DNA from: Candidatus Binataceae bacterium
Lineage (GTDB): Bacteria; Desulfobacterota; Binatia; Binatales; Binataceae
NCBI GenBank assembly: GCA_024281015.1
Contig: JAMXLL010000317.1
Coordinates: 1-32,592, forward strand
Reading direction: 5' to 3'
DNA length: 32,592 nt
The notes beneath the pieces are model-generated. The model did no database searches, was not told the origin of the DNA, and saw nothing but the letters and a program-made list of their open reading frames with translations. Position numbers and translations under genes: made by a program. The first letter of the stretch is position 1, and the number at the start of each line of letters is the position of its first letter. Below, piece by piece: positions 7,383 through 15,335 of this stretch.

Positions 7383-9164
7383 ATGCAGGGATTGCGGCTC
7401 TATGGCGAAGTTTTTCGCCGAATGCGCCAGTATAGCCCGCGCCTGCTGGCAGTTATCGCCGCCTTGCTGTTATCGAGCGTCGTCGAGGCAGCCAAACCAT
7501 GGCCTCTCAAGATCGTTATCGACAATGTGCTCCGCGGTCAGCCACTGAGGTTGAAATGGCTTCCGGCACTCTCGCGTAACCAACTGCTGCTCGGCTGTTG
7601 CGCTGCTTTGGTCGCGCTTTACATCGTGGTGGGTGTAATTAACCTCGCCAGCAATTACGTTACGATTTCGATCGGGCAGCGAATGGTGAACGATCTTCGC
7701 GCTCAACTGTTCGATCATCTCCAGCGCCTGTCATTGTCATTTCACCGCCGCCGGGAAATAGGCGACCTGATGGTCCGGGTAGCCTATGACACCATGTCAG
7801 TTCAGACGATCTCGATGAATGGGCTGTTCCAGATGCTCTCGGCGGGAGCAATGCTGACGGCCATGTTTTACGTGATGGTGCGGATGGACGTGGTCCTTAC
7901 ATTAGCCGCGGCTGCGATCATCCCGATCCTGCTTATCCTCATCGTATCGGTGAGCAGCACAATCGACCGGCTCTCGACCAGCGCCCGAATCAAGGAAAGC
8001 CGGCTGTATACCGTGGCCCATCAAGCGTTAGCGGCAATTCACGTTGTCCAGGCCTTCACCCGCGAGGCGGAAGCGTACCAACAATTCGTGCGATCCAGTA
8101 GCGAGAGCCTGGACCAGAGCTTGCGCGTTTATGTCTTTCAGACGATGTACGCCGTCGCTGTCAATGTCTTGATTGCGGCTGGAACTACCACGGTCATCTA
8201 TATCGGTGCGCAGCACGTCATGAGCGGCGCTCTCTCTATCGGAGGTCTGATCGTCTTCATCACCTACCTGGCTTCGCTATACCAGCCGGTCAACCAGATT
8301 TTTCAAACTTATGGCCTGGTGGAAAGCGCAAAGGCAGGTCTGCGCCGATGCCTCGAATTGCTGCAGATTGAACCCGAAGTCAACGACCGGCCGCATGCGC
8401 GGCCGCTCGCGCCAGTGCGGGGTGAAATCGATTTTGAGGATGTAGTTTTCGGGTACGAGCCGGCCCGGCCGGTGCTGAAGCGTGTCAGCTTTCATGCTGA
8501 GCCAGGTGAAACAGTGGCCATTGTTGGTCCAAGCGGCTCCGGCAAAACCACTATGGCCAGTTTGCTGATGCGCTTCTATGAGCCTCAGCAGGGAACAATC
8601 CGAATTGACCGACAGGACACCCGGTCTGCCACGCTCCGTACGGTGAGAGCTTCTATCGCGATGGTTCTGCAGCCGCCATTGGTGCTCGGTACGACAATAC
8701 GTGCAAACGTCGCACTCGGAAATCCCACCGCAAGCGACGACGAGATTCGTAGTGCTATCGAAACTGCTCGCCTGACTGCACTGATTGCCAGGCTGCCCGA
8801 CGGGCTTGATGAAATAGTTGGTCAGGGCGGGCACAGTCTCTCGGAAGGCGAGGCGCAACGTCTGACCATCGCGCGGGCGCTGCTCAAGGACGCTCCGATC
8901 CTGATCCTGGACGAACCCACCAGCGCTCTGGATGCCGAAACCGAGTCGATGGTGATGGCGGCGGTACAAGCCGCGATGCGCGGGCGTACGACAATCGTGA
9001 TTGCCCATCGACTCTCGACCATTCAAAATGCCGATAGAATCCTCGTGCTGCGCGACGGAGAGATTGTCGAGCAGGGTTCGTTTATGAACCTGATGGCACG
9101 CGACGGGTTCTTCAATTACCTGTACAATTTGCAGGCATGGAGCAAACGGGCGGCGGAAGCTTAA
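7383..9164 (+). CDS. ABC exporter, fused permease and ATPase (MsbA/BmrA-like)
   Basis: A half-transporter of about 593 residues. An N-terminal six-helix exporter domain covers residues 1-310. The nucleotide-binding domain has Walker A GPSGSGKTT (about 382-390), ABC signature LSEGEAQRL (about 486), Walker B ILILDEPTSALD (Asp510, Glu511) and His542 in IAHRLST. The signature has LSEGE in place of LSGGQ, a tolerated variant. It should act as a homodimer in the inner membrane, exporting a lipid, drug or other hydrophobic substrate; the cargo is not visible. A TTG start at 7326 is possible, but the ATG at 7383 fits family length better. Its stop codon directly abuts the gspH start, which implies cotranscription with the secretion genes. 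Confidence 0.92.
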   Translation: MQGLRLYGEVFRRMRQYSPRLLAVIAALLLSSVVEAAKPWPLKIVIDNVLRGQPLRLKWLPALSRNQLLLGCCAALVALYIVVGVINLASNYVTISIGQRMVNDLRAQLFDHLQRLSLSFHRRREIGDLMVRVAYDTMSVQTISMNGLFQMLSAGAMLTAMFYVMVRMDVVLTLAAAAIIPILLILIVSVSSTIDRLSTSARIKESRLYTVAHQALAAIHVVQAFTREAEAYQQFVRSSSESLDQSLRVYVFQTMYAVAVNVLIAAGTTTVIYIGAQHVMSGALSIGGLIVFITYLASLYQPVNQIFQTYGLVESAKAGLRRCLELLQIEPEVNDRPHARPLAPVRGEIDFEDVVFGYEPARPVLKRVSFHAEPGETVAIVGPSGSGKTTMASLLMRFYEPQQGTIRIDRQDTRSATLRTVRASIAMVLQPPLVLGTTIRANVALGNPTASDDEIRSAIETARLTALIARLPDGLDEIVGQGGHSLSEGEAQRLTIARALLKDAPILILDEPTSALDAETESMVMAAVQAAMRGRTTIVIAHRLSTIQNADRILVLRDGEIVEQGSFMNLMARDGFFNYLYNLQAWSKRAAEA

Positions 9165-9815
9165 GTGGACGCGGCCGTCTCCAGAACCATGCAGCGTATG
9201 TGCACCATGCCCAGATGGACGAGCGGAGAGATGCTCGTCCGAGACCGGTTTGCCTTGGATGGGTGCGCCTGGGCGCCGATCAAAACAGGACGCCGCGGCT
9301 TTACTTTGCTCGAATTGGCGGTGGTCCTACTGATCATCGGCCTGGTGATGGCGATTGCGATGCCACGGTTCGGCGCCTTTCAGAGCGCCGAACTCAGAAG
9401 CGAGAGTCGCCGACTGGCTGCCCGTAGCCATAGCCTCTATGAAGAGGCTGGAGCGCAGAAAGTCTTGATGCGCTTGAATGTGGACCTCAATCGCAGCACT
9501 TACTTCGTCACCCGGCTGGATCCACTGAGTGCCAGACCCTCCTTTAGCCTTGAAAAAGGCCCCGCTGGCGGGATTGTAACGATGCCGAATGATGTTCGCT
9601 TTCGCGATGTCTGGGTAGAGGGCGCCGGATTGTTCCGCAGCGGAATAGTCGGATTTGAGTTCTATCCCAGCGGTACCGCCGATGCGGCCGTAATCCATCT
9701 TCGCGATCGTAATGGTGAGGTCATGACCGTCGGTATTGACCCGTTCAGCGGCACGGCCTCGATATTTCGCGGAGACCTCAATCCCGGCGCATTTCACCGT
9801 CAAATGAGGAGATAA
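9165..9815 (+). CDS. gspH: type II secretion minor pseudopilin GspH
   Basis: A 216-residue prepilin-like protein. The class III signal is TGRRGFTLLELAVVLLIIGL, with the cleavage Gly at 45, Phe46 at +1 and Glu50 at +5, followed by a hydrophobic helix. The C-terminal part is the beta-rich GspH-type head. The GTG start overlaps nothing and is supported by GGAAG five bases upstream, but it gives an unusually long 45-residue leader; in-frame ATGs lie at 9189, 9207 and 9231. It is the first of the ordered set H-I-J-K. In known systems GspH joins the pseudopilus shaft to the tip complex. Confidence 0.85.
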   Translation: MDAAVSRTMQRMCTMPRWTSGEMLVRDRFALDGCAWAPIKTGRRGFTLLELAVVLLIIGLVMAIAMPRFGAFQSAELRSESRRLAARSHSLYEEAGAQKVLMRLNVDLNRSTYFVTRLDPLSARPSFSLEKGPAGGIVTMPNDVRFRDVWVEGAGLFRSGIVGFEFYPSGTADAAVIHLRDRNGEVMTVGIDPFSGTASIFRGDLNPGAFHRQMRR

Positions 9816-9831
9816 CGGAAGTAGCTAGCGC

Positions 9832-10365
9832 ATGACTCATTCCACGGATTTGCTGGCCTGCCGCCCCCAAAGTGGCTGGAGGCCGACCTCCCAACTCTCT
9901 ACGAAACGGGGGCCGTTTCGATTCGACGGCCGGGCGTTCACGCTGCTGGAAGTAATGGTCGCGGTCGCCTTCATCGGATTCGCCATGATGGCACTACTGT
10001 CCTTGCACCATAGTGGCATGCAATCCGTCGGGCGGGCCCGGGAGTTGACCCAGGCGGCGATGCTGGCGCAGGGATTGATGGCGGATGCCGAGCAAGCACG
10101 CTTTCCCCAGCCCGGAACTCTCAGGGGCGATTTTCAAAAAATTTATCCTGGCAAATTCGGGCGGTTTCGATGGCAGCGCCTGGTCGAGCGATCTCACCAG
10201 TTCCCGGGCGTATGCCGGGTTCGAATTAGCGTCTTTTACGGACCGAGATTCAGGCGCAGCTTCGTCCTCACGGAATTCATGCACAATCCGGCACCGCAGT
10301 TAACGCCTTCTGCCGGCTCCGGTTCGCAGAAAGGCGGCCAGCCCGTTTCGGGAGGGGAGGGCTGA
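9832..10365 (+). CDS. gspI: type II secretion minor pseudopilin GspI
   Basis: A 177-residue prepilin-like protein with the signal DGRAFTLLEVMVAVAFIGFA. Residue -1 of the predicted cleavage site is Ala35 rather than Gly; Glu40 at +5 is kept. The head is short and beta-rich, as in GspI, and ends in a Gly/Ser-rich tail. The ATG has GGAAG ten bases upstream. The stop shares one base with the gspJ start (TGATG), which indicates translational coupling. GspI forms the pseudopilus tip with J and K in characterised systems. Confidence 0.85.
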   Translation: MTHSTDLLACRPQSGWRPTSQLSTKRGPFRFDGRAFTLLEVMVAVAFIGFAMMALLSLHHSGMQSVGRARELTQAAMLAQGLMADAEQARFPQPGTLRGDFQKIYPGKFGRFRWQRLVERSHQFPGVCRVRISVFYGPRFRRSFVLTEFMHNPAPQLTPSAGSGSQKGGQPVSGGEG

Positions 10366-11042
10366 TGCTGTTGGGACAGACTCGTCTGAGCCGGTTCTCG
10401 GCAGGATTTACGCTGATCGAAATGATGCTGGCCATCGCGGTCCTGGCAATAATTCTCGTGATGCTTGCCAGCTCGTTTCATGCCGTAACCACCAGCAAAG
10501 TCCAGGCTGAGAACAACATCGCGGTAGATTCGGCGGCGCGCGCCATTCTGGCCGGGATGGCCACAGAAATCCGCGGTGCGGTGCAGACTCCGACTATCCC
10601 AAGCCGCGTGCTGCTGATGGGCGAAGCTCATCGCCAGCGGGGCCAAGCCCTCGATTCGATTAGTGTTTCGACCCTCACCCCCGGCCATCGCCGTGCTGTC
10701 GAAGACTTCGGAGCGGAGGATACCGTCACTTACTCGGCATCCAGCAATCCCGACCATCCGGGGTGGTTGTTGCTGTTGCGCGGCCAGAGCAGCAGCTTGT
10801 TGGGGATTGGTACCGGTGGGAATGCTGGCGAACCTGTGCCGCTCGCCGGCAATCTGCTGTCCCTGCGCATTCGCTACTTCGATGGCAGCAATTGGAGCGA
10901 AACGTGGAACTCTCAAACCCTGCCGCCGGGCCGTCAGTTGCCGAACGAGGTCGCAATTGAGTTGACAATGGCGCCGCGATCCGGGCCACCGTTTTCGCTG
11001 GCAACAATGGTCACCGTGCCGATGGCATATTCACAATGGTAA
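10365..11042 (+). CDS. gspJ: type II secretion minor pseudopilin GspJ
   Basis: A 225-residue prepilin-like protein. The signal is SAGFTLIEMMLAIAVLAIIL with Gly14 before the cleavage site and Glu19 at +5. The remaining part matches the size and position of GspJ, with the late strand LRIRYFDGSNWSETW typical of the family. Initiation overlaps the gspI stop and has a strong purine tract, GGAGGGGAGG, at 10351-10360. It is expected to form the tip complex with GspI and GspK. Confidence 0.88.
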   Translation: MLLGQTRLSRFSAGFTLIEMMLAIAVLAIILVMLASSFHAVTTSKVQAENNIAVDSAARAILAGMATEIRGAVQTPTIPSRVLLMGEAHRQRGQALDSISVSTLTPGHRRAVEDFGAEDTVTYSASSNPDHPGWLLLLRGQSSSLLGIGTGGNAGEPVPLAGNLLSLRIRYFDGSNWSETWNSQTLPPGRQLPNEVAIELTMAPRSGPPFSLATMVTVPMAYSQW

Positions 11043-11055
11043 CTCGGGCTGATAA

Positions 11056-12015
11056 GTGACACGGCTGCGTAAATACGATCGCGGTATCGCATTGCTTTCT
11101 ACGCTGTTGGCCATCTCCCTGATGACCTTGCTGGTAGTAGAGTTCAGCACTTCTGCTGCCCTTGGATATCGAGCGGCCGCCAATCAGGCCGATGAGCTGC
11201 GTGCCTATTATCTGGCCCGTTCGGGCATCCAGATTGGCTTGGCGATGCTCGCACAGTCTATGGTTCGAACCGGTTCGGGGTCTCAATACACCAGTCTTGA
11301 CCAGCCTTGGGCACAGCCGCTGGTGCGGCTTCCTGTCGAGGGCGGCACCGTTTCGATGTCCATCGTCGATGAAGACCGCAAGCTCAACATCAACAAGCTG
11401 TTCGACCAGCAAAGACTGCAGCCGGATCCGCAAATTGCCGAAATCCTGACCCGGCTGCTCTCGAATATCGGTTTATCGCCCGAAATTGTGCCAATCCTGA
11501 TAGACTGGCTCGACCCAGACGGCATCGAGTCGGACGGGGGGGCCGAAGCCGACTATTATCTGCGCCTCATCCCGCCGTATGAACCTCGCAACGGGCCGAT
11601 GCCGACGATCGGTGATTTGCGCATGCTCAAAGGCATGGACGACGCTACTTTTCTGCGATTGAGCCGGTACCTGACTACCATGCCGATAGGCTCGGGGCCA
11701 TGCTGCGTGAATGCCAACACCGCTGCGCCCGAAATGCTCGCAGCGCTGCTGCCCGAGTTCGAGAGTGACCCCGACCTTGTAAAGCAGATCGTCGACGTGC
11801 GGAGCATTCGCCCGTTCACGCAGATTACTGATCTGCTCAATGTGCCAGGGATTAGTGCTGAGACTCAACATCTTAACCGCATGGTGGCCGTGAATAGCGA
11901 TTATTTTTTAATTACTGGCCAAGGTGATTTTGCCAGGGCCCGCAAACGCATCTACGCTACCTTTCGCCGGGTTCCGAACGGCACTGAGCAGCTCATCGAT
12001 TGGCGCGAGGATTAA
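11056..12015 (+). CDS. gspK: type II secretion minor pseudopilin GspK
   Basis: A 319-residue protein from a GTG start 13 bp after gspJ. The N-terminus has YDRGIALLSTLLAISLMTLL: Gly before the cleavage site, and Ser rather than Glu at +5, as expected for GspK, which caps the pseudopilus. YYLARSGIQIGLAM follows, then the family's helical insertion with IDWLDPDG and the helix-hairpin-helix-like repeats TIGDLRMLKGM and QITDLLNVPGIS. Length and order agree with GspK. Confidence 0.92.
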   Translation: MTRLRKYDRGIALLSTLLAISLMTLLVVEFSTSAALGYRAAANQADELRAYYLARSGIQIGLAMLAQSMVRTGSGSQYTSLDQPWAQPLVRLPVEGGTVSMSIVDEDRKLNINKLFDQQRLQPDPQIAEILTRLLSNIGLSPEIVPILIDWLDPDGIESDGGAEADYYLRLIPPYEPRNGPMPTIGDLRMLKGMDDATFLRLSRYLTTMPIGSGPCCVNANTAAPEMLAALLPEFESDPDLVKQIVDVRSIRPFTQITDLLNVPGISAETQHLNRMVAVNSDYFLITGQGDFARARKRIYATFRRVPNGTEQLIDWRED

Positions 12016-12137
12016 CGCGTGAACTTACGGTCGTGGCCGCGACACCTTAAGCGGTATGCCTCTATCAGGTGCGCCAAGCATCATGATTGGCAGTTATCCA
12101 GGAGAGCTTACGAGATAAACATCAGGTCAACGGGAAA

Positions 12138-13574
12138 ATGGGGCAACGAATACTAGCGGTCGACGTGAGCAGCGACTGCGTCCGCGCCGCATTGGCCGAT
12201 CGGACCTACAAGAGCTTGGAACTGCTCGGCGTCTTTGAACAAGACCGCACAGCGGGCGAGAGTGATTTGAGCCCGGCTCTAAGCCGGGTAGTCGCCTCGG
12301 CCGGCCGCTGTGACATCGTCATTTCGTCACTACCAGGTGAGTACGTCGCGAAACGGCTGCTAGCGCTGCCCTTCACGGATCGCCGAAGGCTTCAGCAGGT
12401 GGTCGCCTTCGCTTTGGAAGAACATTTGCCGTTCGCGGTGGACGATGCGGTTGTGGCATTTGCCAGAGTCGGCCGCGAATCAAGCAACACCCTGGTTATA
12501 GCCGCGGCGGTCCGGCGCGACATCGTGCGCCAACATCTGGAACTGCTCGGCCGCGCCACGCTCGAGCCAAAAGTTGTCACGTTGAGTGCCCTCGCCCTGG
12601 CTGGCATGCTGACTCGCGCACGCAACGGCAACTCGGGTGCTCACCTGGTGGTTGATATAGAGAGCGCCTGCACCTCGATAGTGCTGGTCGACTCCGAGGG
12701 GACACCCCGTGCGATGCGCACCGTCGGCCACGGTTTGGATTTCGACACTAATGGCCCGCTGCGCGCACCAGCCACCCGGGCAATCTTTGCCGCGGCTCGC
12801 CAAACCATGCTTGCCCACGGCGAACACGAACGGCCGGAACTCATTCTAGCGGGTGCGGCGGCCGAGACGCCTGGCATGCCGGATCTGGTAGCTCGCACTC
12901 TGCAAGTCGGGATCCGCGATATCGGCGAGTTCGACTATTCAACCCTTATTCGTGGCACCGAGACGGCCTCGAAGCGGTTCGCCGGATGCATTGCAATGCT
13001 GCTCGGCGAGGCTCCATCGAACCCCCTCGAACTGCTGAATTTCCGTCAGGGCGAGTTTGCGTTCCGCGGTGCCAGCGGCGCCCCGGCTCCGTTGCGAATT
13101 CCCGCGCTCCTCGCGGGTGCCGCAGCAATCGCGGGCCTTGCCCAATTTTCGCTTGGCATCGCCGTGAACATGCGACAATTGCATCTGCTAAATAAGCAGA
13201 TTCGCCACATCACGGCGCCGGCGCTGGGAAAGGTGGATCCCGCGTTAGCGCAATCCAAGTTGAAAGCCAAACTGGGTGAGATGAGCGAGCAAGTGCGTTT
13301 GATGGGCGGTTCCGCCAGCCGCGATTCGCCGCTGGACGTGCTGGAGGCGCTTTCTCGCGCTCTGCCGCCCGGACTGCCGGCAGAGGTGCAAATGATTCAA
13401 ATCGATGATGCCGGCATGAAAATGGAGGGTGAAGCTGACTCGTTCGCAACTGTCGACCAGCTCAAACGAGCACTGGAGCGCAATGGCGATTTTGGTCAAA
13501 TTCAACTCGATCATGCCGCCGCCGCTTCTGACGCAGGCAAGGTTGAGTTTCACCTGAGCGCTACGCTGGATTAG
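12138..13574 (+). CDS. gspL: type II secretion assembly protein GspL (PilM-like)
   Basis: About 478 residues. The cytoplasmic N-terminal part has the actin-like fold seen in GspL/PilM: QRILAVDVSSDCVRAAL, LPFTDRRRLQQVVAFALEEHLPF, and VVDIESACTSIVLVDSEG. A transmembrane helix lies near residues 322-342 (ALLAGAAAIAGLAQFSLGIAV) and a small periplasmic ferredoxin-like domain follows. GspL recruits the GspE ATPase and pairs with GspM. The frame also starts at TTG 12087, but the fold begins right after the ATG at 12138, so I prefer that start. A 71-122 bp gap from gspK is the largest in the operon. Confidence 0.88.
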   Translation: MGQRILAVDVSSDCVRAALADRTYKSLELLGVFEQDRTAGESDLSPALSRVVASAGRCDIVISSLPGEYVAKRLLALPFTDRRRLQQVVAFALEEHLPFAVDDAVVAFARVGRESSNTLVIAAAVRRDIVRQHLELLGRATLEPKVVTLSALALAGMLTRARNGNSGAHLVVDIESACTSIVLVDSEGTPRAMRTVGHGLDFDTNGPLRAPATRAIFAAARQTMLAHGEHERPELILAGAAAETPGMPDLVARTLQVGIRDIGEFDYSTLIRGTETASKRFAGCIAMLLGEAPSNPLELLNFRQGEFAFRGASGAPAPLRIPALLAGAAAIAGLAQFSLGIAVNMRQLHLLNKQIRHITAPALGKVDPALAQSKLKAKLGEMSEQVRLMGGSASRDSPLDVLEALSRALPPGLPAEVQMIQIDDAGMKMEGEADSFATVDQLKRALERNGDFGQIQLDHAAAASDAGKVEFHLSATLD

Positions 13575-13585
13575 GTCTTACTGGT

Positions 13586-14260
13586 ATGCAAGCCCGGGTT
13601 CGTCAATTGTTGTCGCAATCGCGACTTACCGCCTTATGGCCGCGTCTCAAATCGGCGTGCGAGCCTTATTATGCGCGAGCACGCGAGGCCCTCGCGCCTC
13701 ATTTGGGGCGAGCCGCCGGCTGGTATGAGAAGCGCGAACCGCGCGAGAAACTCATGCTGCGCGTGCTGGGCGGAGTGGCCGCAGTCATCGTTGTCTATAA
13801 TTTCGTTTATGTGCCTGCTCGCGATTGGCACGATGATTTGGCTGACCGGGTAGCAACGCGTCAGCATCAGGTGATCCGGCTTCGCGGCATGATGCGAAAC
13901 TATCAGCGTTTGCGGCTCGAACTCACCTCAACGCAAAAGCGCACACTTCCCGGCGGAAAGGATCCCGCGCTGTTCTCGGTGCTGGAGATGATTCTCACCA
14001 ACAGTGTCGGGCGAGCCAAAATCGCCTCCATTACGCCCAGCGAGCATTCGGTGCCGGGTGGATTCGAGCAGTATACGGTCGACGTTAAGCTCACGGAAAT
14101 CGCACTGGCGCAGATAGTAGATACTCTTTACAGCGTGCAGTCGTTAAACGTCCCGGTTACGATCTCCAACTTTCAGGTCCATCAACATGCCCAAGGCTCT
14201 CATTCCTTCGACGTCGATTTGAGGTGCATGGCATTGGGCAAGACCGGCCAGGGTCGTTAG
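13586..14260 (+). CDS. gspM: type II secretion inner-membrane protein GspM
   Basis: A 224-residue bitopic protein. The diagnostic stretch YEKREPREKLMLRVLGGVAA leads into a transmembrane helix (about 56-76), then a periplasmic coiled region (about 85-115) and a small ferredoxin-like domain with ITPSEHSVPGGFEQYTVDVKL. The N-terminal cytoplasmic part is longer than in many GspM proteins. It starts 11 bp after gspL. GspM dimerises with GspL in the inner-membrane platform. Confidence 0.88.
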   Translation: MQARVRQLLSQSRLTALWPRLKSACEPYYARAREALAPHLGRAAGWYEKREPREKLMLRVLGGVAAVIVVYNFVYVPARDWHDDLADRVATRQHQVIRLRGMMRNYQRLRLELTSTQKRTLPGGKDPALFSVLEMILTNSVGRAKIASITPSEHSVPGGFEQYTVDVKLTEIALAQIVDTLYSVQSLNVPVTISNFQVHQHAQGSHSFDVDLRCMALGKTGQGR

Positions 14261-14265
14261 ATGGC

Positions 14266-15228
14266 ATGAACCCTGGATCGGGCGGTAGCTGGGAGACGGC
14301 TGCACCATTCGCGCCGAGCGCTGCGAATCATCGACCATATCGAACTCTGACGCGGCGCCGTTTAGTGCTGGCAGCGTACGGGATTTTCGCCACAATCTTA
14401 TTTGTGGCCTTTGTCAGCGCCAGTTTTCCCTATGCGGACGCCATCTCGACCGTTCTCGCGCCAATGGGGCTCAAGGTCGTCTTCGAGCGGCAGGCAATGT
14501 GTTTTCCAATCGGCGCCCGATTGCAAGATGTCAGCCTGATGTCAGTCAGGAACGAACAGTTGTTGCTCCAAACTCCGGACGTTACAGTCTCGCCTGGCCT
14601 TGCGTGGTTCTTCCTCGGCCAGCTTTCTATCAAAATGCGCGCGCACATCTTCGGTGGCGTGCTCGACGTCAACGTTCGCCAAAGTGCGCGAACCACGACC
14701 GTCAATTTCGAACTTGCATCACTCAATCTTGCCCGCATCGGCTCTCCGGCCATAGCACTGGCGGTTGCGACCCAGCCGGAAAACGATGGGGACGGCCCAA
14801 GCCCTTACAAGCTGGCTGAATCTTTAAGTGGTGAACTCTCTGGCCGAGGTTCAGCACAGCTGACCGGACAGGATATCGTCGACGCCAGCGCGAGCATGAT
14901 GCTCTATGGCCGGGACGTCAAAGCGGCACTCATTAGTGGACTCCCGCCACTCGAACTTGGGGTGATCGGAGGTCAGGTGCTGCTGGACCAGCGCGTCGCC
15001 ACATTCCAGAACGTCACGGCCGATGGCGCCGATGGTGCTCTCGAAGCTAATGGCCAGATTCTGCTCGCACCTAATATCGCCAACTCCACAGCGCAGCTGA
15101 CTATATCGTTGAAGCCATCGGCCAAAGGACGATTAGGCTTCGCTTTCTTCTTGGATGCCCTTCCACACCCGCCGGCCCAGGGACCCTATCATCTGCAAGG
15201 CCTGGTCAGATCGCTATCGCTCAGCTAG
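14266..15228 (+). CDS. gspN: type II secretion system protein GspN
   Basis: About 320 residues with one N-terminal transmembrane helix (about 33-52) after a basic TLTRRR stretch, then a beta-rich periplasmic domain with alternating hydrophobic strands. This layout, and the place right after gspM, identify GspN, an accessory protein present in some type II systems. An upstream GTG at 14224 would overlap gspM by 37 bases; the ATG at 14266, five bases after the gspM stop, is more likely. No gspC, D or O follows. Confidence 0.82.
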   Translation: MNPGSGGSWETAAPFAPSAANHRPYRTLTRRRLVLAAYGIFATILFVAFVSASFPYADAISTVLAPMGLKVVFERQAMCFPIGARLQDVSLMSVRNEQLLLQTPDVTVSPGLAWFFLGQLSIKMRAHIFGGVLDVNVRQSARTTTVNFELASLNLARIGSPAIALAVATQPENDGDGPSPYKLAESLSGELSGRGSAQLTGQDIVDASASMMLYGRDVKAALISGLPPLELGVIGGQVLLDQRVATFQNVTADGADGALEANGQILLAPNIANSTAQLTISLKPSAKGRLGFAFFLDALPHPPAQGPYHLQGLVRSLSLS

Positions 15229-15245
15229 AGCAGGCAATTTGTTGC

Positions 15246-15274
15246 TTGACGGTGCCGGGCCAACCAGCTTTAAC
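15246..15274 (+). promoter_or_regulatory. candidate sigma-70 promoter for the large TPR-like protein
   Basis: TTGACG at 15246-15251 and TTTAAC at 15269-15274 are separated by 17 bp. The predicted transcript start is about 55 bases before the ATG at 15336. It would let the downstream gene be expressed apart from the gsp operon. Confidence 0.35.
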
Positions 15275-15335
15275 TGGCAGCGCTGTCCGGAAGCAATGCA
15301 TCCTAATCTTAACTCGCTTCGAGCAGCAGCCGACG

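Noticed and set aside
8277-9026. 249-codon minus-strand frame
   Set aside because: Antisense to the ABC exporter ATPase domain; long only because of high GC content.
12019-12156. 45-codon GTG frame between gspK and gspL
   Set aside because: No ribosome-binding site and no recognisable features; it overlaps the gspL start in another frame.
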